A stretch of 64,000 nucleotides of DNA from Roseiarcus sp963820095 (lineage in GTDB: Bacteria; Pseudomonadota; Alphaproteobacteria; Rhizobiales; Beijerinckiaceae). The DNA is taken from positions 59,282 to 123,281 of the forward strand of contig CAWFZA010000017.1 of assembly GCA_963820095.1 (NCBI GenBank), read 5' to 3'. Shown piece after piece: positions 55,363-64,000 of this stretch. Under the pieces are notes generated by a model that searched no databases, was not told the origin of the DNA, and saw nothing but the letters and a program-made list of their open reading frames with translations. Position numbers and translations under genes: made by a program. The first letter of the stretch is position 1. Every line of letters starts with the position of its first letter.

Positions 55363-56887
55363 AACGAGCGCCGTTGGCTGGGGGGCTGGGGTCGGCGCCC
55401 GTCGCGCACTCAACGGGCGAGGCGCCCGTCTGTTCCGGCGCCGAGGCGTTCTTTGAGCGCAAACTAAGCCCCTGGGACGCCGCCGCGGCCTCCCGCATCG
55501 CCGCCCAGACCGCGGCGACATCCGCTTCCTCGGTCGCGAGCGCGCCAATCGACACGCGCGCCATCCAGCGCCCGTCGAGCACGGCCGGCGTGAGATAGGC
55601 CGCGCCTGAACGATTGACCGCCTCGACCCATCGGGTCGTGTGGAGGTCGAGCGCCTCGCCTTTGAGCCCCTCCGGCTCGTGGCGCACGCACAGGGTCTGC
55701 AAATGGACAGGCGTCAACACCCGCCAGTCCGCGGTCGCGGCGACCTTTTTCGCAAGCCATTGCGCATTGGCCAGGTCGCGCCGCAAGCGTTTCTGAAGGC
55801 CGCTCACGCCCTGCTCGCGGATCACGAACCAGAGTTTCAGCGCCCGGAACCGGCGGCCGAGCGGGATGCCCCAGTCGCGCAGGTTCTTGACCTCTCCGTC
55901 CACGGACGATTGCAGGAAACTCGGGTTGGTCGACATCACCCGCATCAGGTGTTCGGGATCGCGCACATAGTAGACCGAGCAGTCGAACGGCGCGCCAAGC
56001 CATTTATGCGCATTGATCACCAGCGAGTCGGCGCCCTCGACGCCCTCCCACATCCAGCGGCACTCGGGCAGGATCATCGCGCTGCCCGCCATCGCGGCGT
56101 CGACATGCAGCCAGATTCCATGGCGCCGCGCGATCTCGGCGATCGCCGCGATCGGATCGATCGCGGTCGTCGCCGTCGTGCCGACCGTGGCGACGATCGC
56201 TGAAGGCAGGTCGCCGTTGGCGAGATCTTGCGCGATCATTTCGGCGAGCGCGTCGGCGCGCATGGCGTATTGGCCATCGAACGGAACGAGCCGCAAATTG
56301 TCACGGCCGAAGCCGGCGAGCAGCGCGCCCTTGTCGACCGAGCTATGCGCGTGCGCCGACACATAGACGCGAGGTATGCGCGTCTCTCCCTGAAGGCCGC
56401 CGCGCGCGAGCGCATAGTTCGTCGCCCGCTCGCGGGCGCAAATGAGCGCGACCAGAGTGCTGGTCGAGGCGGTGTCCTGGATCACGCCGCTCCAAGCCGA
56501 GGACAGTCCCAGCATCTGCCGTAGCCAGTCGGTGACGACTTCCTCGACCTCCGTGACCGCGGGGCTCGATTGCCAGGAGAGCCCGATCACGCCGAGACCG
56601 GTGCTGACGAGATCGCCAAGGACGCCGGCGTGCAGCGCGTTGGCGGGGAAATAACCGAAGAAGCGCGGGTGCTGCCAAAGCGACAGGCCCGGAACGACGA
56701 GGCGGTTCAGGTCCTCGATCGCCGCGGCGAAATCCTCCGGTTCGTCCGGAGGGGCGGAGGGGAGGGCGTCGCGGATTTCGCCGGGCCGGGTTTTCGCCAT
56801 AACCGGCCGGTCGGCCAGGCTTTCATGATAGTCGGCCAGCCAGTCGATGAGTTCATGGCCATAGCGACGAAATTCTTCGGGAGACAC
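55361..56887 (-). CDS. PLP-dependent decarboxylase, aromatic-L-amino-acid type
   Basis: A 508-residue group II decarboxylase. N-terminal signature: SPEEFRRYGHELIDWLADYH; then LSLWQHPRFFGYFPANALHA and VIQDTASTSTLVALICARER. The PLP-binding Lys is in LVINAHKWLGAPFDCSVYYV, and the cofactor His in SAHAHSSVDKGALLAGFG. These are the DOPA/tryptophan-decarboxylase family motifs; the actual substrate is not determined. The start is a GTG at 56887, with AAGGA upstream. The last 35 residues are an unconserved Ala/Pro-rich tail. A terminator overlaps its stop. Confidence 0.9.
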   Translation of the reverse strand: MSPEEFRRYGHELIDWLADYHESLADRPVMAKTRPGEIRDALPSAPPDEPEDFAAAIEDLNRLVVPGLSLWQHPRFFGYFPANALHAGVLGDLVSTGLGVIGLSWQSSPAVTEVEEVVTDWLRQMLGLSSAWSGVIQDTASTSTLVALICARERATNYALARGGLQGETRIPRVYVSAHAHSSVDKGALLAGFGRDNLRLVPFDGQYAMRADALAEMIAQDLANGDLPSAIVATVGTTATTAIDPIAAIAEIARRHGIWLHVDAAMAGSAMILPECRWMWEGVEGADSLVINAHKWLGAPFDCSVYYVRDPEHLMRVMSTNPSFLQSSVDGEVKNLRDWGIPLGRRFRALKLWFVIREQGVSGLQKRLRRDLANAQWLAKKVAATADWRVLTPVHLQTLCVRHEPEGLKGEALDLHTTRWVEAVNRSGAAYLTPAVLDGRWMARVSIGALATEEADVAAVWAAMREAAAASQGLSLRSKNASAPEQTGASPVECATGADPSPPANGAR

Positions 56888-57548
56888 TTAGCGTCCTTCG
56901 GAGCGCGGATACGGACAGGGCCTGCTTCATCGCTTGGCCGGATGAAAGTCAACCGGCAGGACGGGGAGCCTGGTCGTCTGGGCGTCCGCCCGACTCGGAA
57001 GGAGCGATGCACACCCAATCTTGGATGAAGCGATTGACGGGAGCGCTATGAGTTCTTGCCAAGGTCCGCTGTGGAACATTCCTGGGCTGACGCAACCGAC
57101 CGGTTGCAAATGAAGAACGACGCCTCGATAGTTCAGGCGCGATGGAACAATAAGGCCGTGGCCGAGGTTTTCGGGATACGTGCTTGCGCGCGTCCCACCC
57201 CTTAAGGGACGCGTTCTCCGCCCCGCGCGCGCCCCAATGCGCGGGAGCCTTTTTGGACCCGCCAATGCGTTCCCCTGCTGCGAACCGAACGCGCCGACCG
57301 GCCTTGAAAGCCGAAGACGGCGCTGAGTTCTTTGGCGCCGTGGAGAGCATTGAAGGCGGCCGGCTCTTCCGCGCGAGCTGCCATGCCCGGCGCGACTCAC
57401 AACGACGAGGTCGAGACGGAAATGCGAGAATTTCGTATATGTCCGAACGCGGCCGATGCCGAGAAATGGATCGCCCAAAAAGCGGCGCAGCGCGGCTTTC
57501 CTGGCTACAAGTTGCTGTGAACTCCTAACCCGCTCGCGCCTGGGGCGC
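56888..57548. other. gene-poor stretch upstream of the decarboxylase
   Basis: About 660 bases between the decarboxylase and the truncated transporter. The only frame of interest is 57383-57520 on the plus strand (45 residues, MPGATHNDEVETEMREFRI and ending KAAQRGFPGYKLL). It reads like a natural short protein but has no ribosome-binding site, and I recognise no family. Other frames are short and unconvincing. Confidence 0.3.
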
Positions 57549-57893
57549 TCATCCCAATGAGCCCTGCGAGGCCGGGCTCAAGATGCGCAGCACGCCCTCG
57601 AAAATCGAATAGCCCGCGCCGAGCGTGAAGAACAACAGGGCGACCACAAAGCTCCAGAAGTAGAGCTCCCGACCGTGGCCGAGCGGATGGCGCGGATCCG
57701 GGCCGAGGCGCGAGCGCCGATAGCCGTAAAGCATCAACCCGCCGCTTCCGACATCGACAACCGAGTGAACGCCTTCGGCGGCCATGGCGGCGCTGCCGGT
57801 GAAGAACGCGGCGGCCAATTTGACGACAGCCACGAGCACATCGGCGATGAGCTCGACCCAGACGATGGTTTTGAAGGACAATGTTTTGTCCAT
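57549..57893 (-). pseudogene. cation diffusion facilitator transporter, C-terminally truncated
   Basis: The first ~105 residues of a CDF-type metal exporter: KTIVWVELIADVLVAVVKLA, AFFTGSAAMAAEGVHSVVDV (with the HxxxD metal site of helix II), GHGRELYFWSFVVALLFFTL and a third helix. The family normally has about 300 residues with six helices and a cytoplasmic domain. After helix III the frame ends at RILSPASQGSLG with no sign of the rest downstream. It is probably inactive. Confidence 0.75.
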
Positions 57894-57982
57894 GAGCCGG
57901 GGCTCGCGAGGCTGGGGATCGCTAGTAAGCGGCGACCGGGCGGTTGGTTCCTCCTACGCCAACGAAGCGTCGCTAGATAAAA

Positions 57983-60011
<2,029 letters not shown>

Positions 60012-60032
60012 GTTGCGATCCTTCGCTCCGCC

Positions 60033-60998
60033 TCAAGCCGCCAGCGCCGCCTTCAGCATAGCCTTGAACCGGCGCGAGTCGAGGGTCCAGAGCACGTCCG
60101 CGCCCTCGTGCTCGCCGGCCGCCTCGCGCCAGACATGGGCGTTGTTGTCGTCGTGATGCACGTTCAGCCGGTCGACGACGGTCATGCCGCGGGTGAGCCG
60201 GCTGCCGGTCTCGATCGCGACACGATGGCGCGACCACGAGAGCCCGATCGAGCGGTCGAGCGCCACCGCCATCGCGGTCGGATCGGCGAGCGAAAGGCCG
60301 ACCTCGCCGGTCTGGGTCCTATAAGCTTCGCGGGCGGTCGTGTTCGATTCGATGGCGAATTTCGCCTTACGTGTGCCGAGCGCCTCGATCGCCGCGATCT
60401 CGTCGTTGTTCAAGACGGAGTCGCCGCGCGAGACGTGCCAGCCGATCATTTCGATGTTGAGTTTCGAGCGGAAGACGGCGCGGGCCGCCTCCGGGTCGAC
60501 CCAGATGTTGTATTCCGCCGCCGGCGTCACATTGCCCTCGCAGCAGGGCGCGCCGCCCATCACCACGCAGCGGCCGATCCGCTCCGCAAGCTTCGGATCA
60601 CGCTTGAGCGCAAGCGCGACGTTGGTCAGCGGCCCGAGCGTCACCAAGGTGAGGCCAGGCTTCTCGTGCGAAAGCCGTTGGATCGCGTCCACGGCGTCTT
60701 CGCGCTCGGGCCTGCGCTTCGGCGCCGGATAGTTACGATCGCCCAGGCCGTCCTTCCCGTGGAACCAATGGGCGTGGTCATGCGCGCGGGCGAGTGGCTT
60801 GTCCGCCCCGGCGAAGACGGGGACGTCGGCATTGCAGACCTCGGCGGTCAGAAGCGCGTTTTGGGTCGCCTGCTCGAGGCCGACGTTGCCCGCGACTGTC
60901 GTCAGGCCGAGAACGCGAACTTTCGGATCGGCGAGCGCCATGATGATTGCGACCGCGTCGTCGGAGGCGGTGTCGGTGTCGATGAGAAAATTGCGCAT
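60033..60998 (-). CDS. nucleoside hydrolase
   Basis: A 321-residue inosine-uridine preferring nucleoside hydrolase that splits ribonucleosides into base and ribose. The calcium-binding aspartate cluster is DTDTASDDAVAIIMAL, TTVAGNVGLEQATQNA follows, then VTLGPLTNVALAL, VVMGGAPCCEGNVTPAAEYN and the GDSVLN region. It begins 147 bases from the divergently transcribed ABC binding-protein gene, with a CRP-like palindrome between them, so both may respond to carbon status. It is convergent with nothing; the DUF255 gene lies 21 bases downstream. Confidence 0.93.
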   Translation of the reverse strand: MRNFLIDTDTASDDAVAIIMALADPKVRVLGLTTVAGNVGLEQATQNALLTAEVCNADVPVFAGADKPLARAHDHAHWFHGKDGLGDRNYPAPKRRPEREDAVDAIQRLSHEKPGLTLVTLGPLTNVALALKRDPKLAERIGRCVVMGGAPCCEGNVTPAAEYNIWVDPEAARAVFRSKLNIEMIGWHVSRGDSVLNNDEIAAIEALGTRKAKFAIESNTTAREAYRTQTGEVGLSLADPTAMAVALDRSIGLSWSRHRVAIETGSRLTRGMTVVDRLNVHHDDNNAHVWREAAGEHEGADVLWTLDSRRFKAMLKAALAA

Positions 60999-61023
60999 AT
61001 GTTCTTCTGCTCAAGTGCGAGGT

Positions 61024-61039
61024 TGTGATCTTGATCACA
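61024..61039. promoter_or_regulatory. CRP-type binding site in the nucleoside hydrolase/ABC intergenic region
   Basis: TGTGATCTTGATCACA contains both perfect half-sites of the classical CRP motif (TGTGA-N6-TCACA). It lies 26-41 bases upstream of the nucleoside hydrolase start and about 107 bases upstream of the substrate-binding protein start, between two divergent genes. A promoter was not mapped. A Crp/Fnr-family regulator would be the expected binder. Confidence 0.6.
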
Positions 61040-61145
61040 GCGCCGGGTTGAAAAATGTGCCCAGGGACCCGGGTGCGAACTTTCTGTGGAGTAGAGTTTA
61101 GCAAGACAAGCACACCCAACAACAATGTGATCCGGGAGGGATGCC

Positions 61146-62357
61146 ATGCTCACGCGTCGTTTCCTACTGCAGTCTGCTGCAGCCGCCGCCGCATATTCCG
61201 CCAGAGGCTCCCGGACCGCCCGCGCCGAGAATGCGCCCGGCGTCACCGATACCGAGATCAAAATCGGGCAGACCATGCCCTTTAGCGGGCCGGCGTCGGC
61301 CTACGGCGTGATCGGCCGCACCGAAATCTCTTATTTCAAGATGATCAACGAGCAGGGCGGGGTGAACGGCCGCGAGGTCAACCTGATCAGCCTGGACGAC
61401 GGCTACAGCCCGCCCAAAACAGTCGAACAGGTCCGCCGGCTCGTGGAGCAGGAGCATGTCGCCTTTCTGGCCAACACGCTAGGCACGCCGCCAAACGTAG
61501 CGATCCGACAGTATTGCAACGACAACAAGGTGCCCCAGCTTTTCGTTCTGTCCGGCGCGACGCTGTTCTCCGACCCTCGGCGTTTCCCTTGGACGATTCC
61601 AGCGCTTCCGAGCTACCAGACGGAAGGCCACATCTACGCCAAGCACATCCTGGCGACCAAGCCAGACGCGAAGATCGCCGTCCTGTATCAAAACGACGAC
61701 TTCGGCAAAGACTATCTTGCCGGCCTGAAAAATGGTCTCGGGACGGACCACGCCGGCATGATTGTAAAGGAAGCCACCTACGAGGTGTCGGAACCGACGG
61801 TCGATTCGCAGATAATTACGCTGCACGGCTCGGGCGCCGACCTGCTCTTCTTCGTCGCCGCTCCCAAGGCCGCCGCCCAAGGGATCCGCAAGGTCTATGA
61901 CATCGGCTGGAATCCAGTGCGCTATCTGAACAGCACCGGGGCCTCCATCGCCGCGACCCTCAAGCCGGCTGGCCTAGAAAAATCGAAGGGCCTCATCACC
62001 GCCAGTGCGGTCTTCGACGTGACCGACCCGCGGTGGAAAGACCATCCAGACGTGAAGGCCTGGAAGGCGTTCACCGACAAGTATATGTCAGCGACTGAGT
62101 TCGTCGACATTTACGCGGCCTCGGGCTTTGGGTACGCTGTGACGCTCGTGCAGGTGCTCAAGCAGTGTGGGAACGACCTGTCGCGCGAGAACATCATGCG
62201 GCAGGCCGCCAACCTCAGGGATTTCCGCTCGCCGTTTTTGTACCCTGGCATTCTCGTGAACACCTCGCCGACGAACTACAGTCCGATCCGACAAATGCAG
62301 CTCACGACATTCACCGGCGAACATTGGGAGCCGATCGGGGATGTACTGAGCGATTGA
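61146..62357 (+). CDS. ABC transporter substrate-binding protein, branched-chain-amino-acid type
   Basis: A 403-residue periplasmic binding protein. The N-terminus (TRRFLLQSAAAAAAYSARGS) has a twin-arginine-like motif and hydrophobic stretch; signal cleavage near residue 27. The mature part shows VTDTEIKIGQTMPFSGPASA, DDGYSPPKTVEQVRRLVEQE, and FGKDYLAGLKNGLG, as in LivJ/LivK-like proteins. ATG 61146 has GGGAGGG seven bases upstream. The permease and ATPase genes are not in the window, so it is an orphan or belongs to a distant set. Its ligand is unknown; the family also binds amides, urea and aromatic acids. Confidence 0.88.
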   Translation: MLTRRFLLQSAAAAAAYSARGSRTARAENAPGVTDTEIKIGQTMPFSGPASAYGVIGRTEISYFKMINEQGGVNGREVNLISLDDGYSPPKTVEQVRRLVEQEHVAFLANTLGTPPNVAIRQYCNDNKVPQLFVLSGATLFSDPRRFPWTIPALPSYQTEGHIYAKHILATKPDAKIAVLYQNDDFGKDYLAGLKNGLGTDHAGMIVKEATYEVSEPTVDSQIITLHGSGADLLFFVAAPKAAAQGIRKVYDIGWNPVRYLNSTGASIAATLKPAGLEKSKGLITASAVFDVTDPRWKDHPDVKAWKAFTDKYMSATEFVDIYAASGFGYAVTLVQVLKQCGNDLSRENIMRQAANLRDFRSPFLYPGILVNTSPTNYSPIRQMQLTTFTGEHWEPIGDVLSD

Positions 62358-62401
62358 GGAACACACTGCGAAAGGCGGCCATAAACTCGATTGCCAAACG
62401 T

Positions 62402-63583
62402 TCACGCCATCTTCCTCAGTCTCGCGAAGCCCCGGTCGAGATCGGTCTTGAGGTCTTCAAGGTCCTCGAGGCCGACGCTGAAGCGCACGGTCGGGCCGCC
62501 GGGGTCGAAGCGCGTCGCGGTGCGGGCGGGCTTGAAGGGAAGGGCGAGGCTTTCATAGCCGCCCCAGGAATAGCCGAGGCCAAACAGTTCGAGGCCATCG
62601 AGAAACGCGGCGACCGCCATCTCCGACGCGGGCTTGAGCACGATCGAAAAAAGGCCCGACGAGCCGGAATAGTCGCGCTTCCAAAGGGCGTGCCCGGGAT
62701 GATCGGGCAAAGCGGGGTGGATGACGCGCAGGACCTCAGGGCGTTCGCTCAGCCATTCCGCCAGCGCCAAGCCCTGGCGCTCCGCCTCGCGCAGCCGCAA
62801 ATCCATTGTGCGCAGGCCGCGCAGCGCGAGAAACACATCCTCGGGGCCGGCGGGAATGGCCATCAGATGAATGCACTGATGAAGCCGCTCGAACCATCTC
62901 GCATTGGCTGAGACCAGGCCGAGCAGAAGGTCGGCGTGGCCGGAGAGATATTTGGTGCCGGCTTCGACCGCCATATCGACGCCATGGGCGTGGGGCGAGA
63001 AGAAGAGCGGCGTCGCCCAGGTGTTGTCCATGATGACGCAGGCGCCGCGAGCGTGCCCGGCTGCGGCGATCGCCGGAATGTCCTGGACCTCGAGCGTCTC
63101 CGAGCCTGGCAACTCGGTGAACACGACCTTGGTGTTGGGCCGCATCAGCTCGGCGACGCCTTCGCCGATCGTCGGATCGTAATAGGTGGTCTCGATCCCC
63201 ATTCTCTTCAGTGTCATGTCGGCGAAGGCGCGCGCCGGCCGATAAACCGAATCGGTCATGAGCATGTGATCGCCGGCGCTGAGCGCCGTCATCAGCGCGA
63301 CAACGATCGCCGCCAGGCCGGAGGGCGCCAGCACCGTTCCCGCCGCGCCGGAAAGGTCGGTCCAGGCGGAGCACAAGACCTCTGTCGTGGGCGTGCCGCG
63401 GGTGCCGTAGGTGAAGCGCTGCGTCCGGCTCTTGAGCGCAGCGACGTCGGGATAGAGCACGGTCGAACCGCGAAACGGCGGCACGTTGATGAAGCCTTGC
63501 GAGAACTCGACGTCGCGGCCGAGATTCACCAGGCGCGAGCGGCGCCGCAGCGAGGCGCGCGTTTCATCGGTCAGTTTGGCCAT
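62402..63583 (-). CDS. metC: cystathionine beta-lyase
   Basis: PLP enzyme that cleaves cystathionine to homocysteine, pyruvate and ammonia. 393 residues. Motifs: RLVNLGRDVEFSQGFINVPP, TYGTRGTPTTEVLCSAWTDL, APSGLAAIVVALMTALSAGD, and the PLP Lys in VEAGTKYLSGHADLLLGLVS. GLYSWGGYESLALP near the C-terminus is typical (seen as GLGYSWGGYESLALPFKP). Other gamma-family Cys/Met enzymes are close relatives, but the sequence pattern fits MetC. ATG 63583. It lies 29 bases after the HigA-like gene on the same strand. Confidence 0.9.
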   Translation of the reverse strand: MAKLTDETRASLRRRSRLVNLGRDVEFSQGFINVPPFRGSTVLYPDVAALKSRTQRFTYGTRGTPTTEVLCSAWTDLSGAAGTVLAPSGLAAIVVALMTALSAGDHMLMTDSVYRPARAFADMTLKRMGIETTYYDPTIGEGVAELMRPNTKVVFTELPGSETLEVQDIPAIAAAGHARGACVIMDNTWATPLFFSPHAHGVDMAVEAGTKYLSGHADLLLGLVSANARWFERLHQCIHLMAIPAGPEDVFLALRGLRTMDLRLREAERQGLALAEWLSERPEVLRVIHPALPDHPGHALWKRDYSGSSGLFSIVLKPASEMAVAAFLDGLELFGLGYSWGGYESLALPFKPARTATRFDPGGPTVRFSVGLEDLEDLKTDLDRGFARLRKMA

Positions 63584-63612
63584 TGGGGTCCTAGGAACAG
63601 GCGCTCGCGCGC

Positions 63613-63996
63613 TCAGGCGGCATGATCAACCCGATACGGACGGACGAGCAGATCGGCTGAAATCTTCCACGCTTTGCCGATTTTGTGAATCATGTCGACT
63701 GTCAGCGCACGCCGCCGCGACAGGATTTCCGAGGCGCGCGAACGCGACCCCAACAGCTCGGCAAGCTCCGGCTGGGTGTGTCCGAACTCCTCGATCGCGT
63801 GGTTAAGGACGTCAATCGGATCGAAGTCCGCGTCGACGTCGATCGGCCATCGCTTCTCTTCGTAGGCTTCAACAAGAGCAAGAAGCACGTCCAGCCTGTC
63901 GGCTTCCTCCGTACCTTCCGTCGCGCCCCAGCAAGCCTCGATCTCCTTAAGCGCGGCCCGGTGGTCCTCTTCAGTCCGTATCGGTCGGATATCCAT
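63613..63996 (-). CDS. higA: HigA-type antitoxin / helix-turn-helix regulator
   Basis: A 127-residue protein: MDIRPIRTEEDHRAALKEIE and EKRWPIDVDADFDPIDVLNH, followed by an HTH (GHTQPELAELLGSRSRASEI) and LSRRRALTVDMIHKIGKAWK. This is the COG5499/HigA-like antitoxin pattern with the upstream toxin-binding part. Its ATG lies four bases inside the window edge, so the partner HigB toxin, which usually precedes it, would be just outside and cannot be seen. It would neutralise an mRNA interferase and repress its own operon. Confidence 0.82.
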   Translation of the reverse strand: MDIRPIRTEEDHRAALKEIEACWGATEGTEEADRLDVLLALVEAYEEKRWPIDVDADFDPIDVLNHAIEEFGHTQPELAELLGSRSRASEILSRRRALTVDMIHKIGKAWKISADLLVRPYRVDHAA

Positions 63997-64000
63997 CGAA

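Overview
The window is GC-rich, densely coded DNA from an alphaproteobacterium, most likely Hyphomicrobiales (Rhizobiales), possibly a Beijerinckiaceae/Methylocystaceae relative. Markers are a GcrA cell-cycle regulator, zapA plus a DUF4164 gene divergent from tkt-gap-pgk, a YhdP-like gene next to bcp and tyrS, an FMN-azoreductase relic and two PEP-CTERM proteins. The placement rests on gene content recognised by eye; no search was run.

Layout. 0-10.6 kb: partial M23-type peptidase, bcp, a twice-frameshifted YhdP/AsmA-like gene, tyrS, thiL, an inositol-phosphatase-like gene, an aldose-epimerase-like gene and folD. 10.6-15.1 kb: a decayed accessory stretch with an IS3-family element (11653-12926), a cyclase fragment, an OmpA 3' fragment and a 218-bp miniature element with 26-bp terminal inverted repeats and a 10-bp target duplication. 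15.2-21.2 kb (minus strand): YidB/OmpA fusion, Nudix hydrolase, nadK, sensor kinase, D-erythronate-dehydrogenase-like gene. 21.4-25.9 kb: RlpA-like protein, azoreductase relic, broken PEP-CTERM gene, frameshifted acyl-CoA dehydrogenase, YihY/BrkB. 26-31.7 kb: hybrid histidine kinase, DUF5343 gene, gcrA, and broken methyltransferase and mannitol-dehydrogenase-type genes. 31.8-36.8 kb: candidate leader peptide and leuA, a creatininase gene interrupted by a papain-like fragment, and a marR/MFS pair with two matching palindromes. 37-42.6 kb: zapA, DUF4164, tkt, gap, pgk. 42.8-49.5 kb: a TIR-FGE fusion, thioesterase, tautomerase/MocR pair, ferredoxin-like gene, PEP-CTERM gene and broken methyltransferase. 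49.7-64 kb: phosphoketolase and glycogen phosphorylase, PLP decarboxylase, truncated cation transporter, thioredoxin-like DUF255 protein, nucleoside hydrolase, ABC binding protein, metC and a HigA-like antitoxin at the edge.

Central carbon metabolism dominates the intact genes: tkt, gap and pgk serve pentose-phosphate/Calvin/glycolytic flux, while phosphoketolase and glycogen phosphorylase link storage glycogen and sugar phosphates to acetyl-phosphate. No tRNA, rRNA or CRISPR array was recognised.

The most striking global feature is a series of single-base frameshifts, nearly all +1, in at least ten otherwise well-conserved genes, while the housekeeping genes are intact. This is either unpolished sequence or real gene decay. 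The best candidates for uncharacterised biology are the TIR-FGE fusion, the miniature element, the marR/MFS operator pair and the leuA leader.
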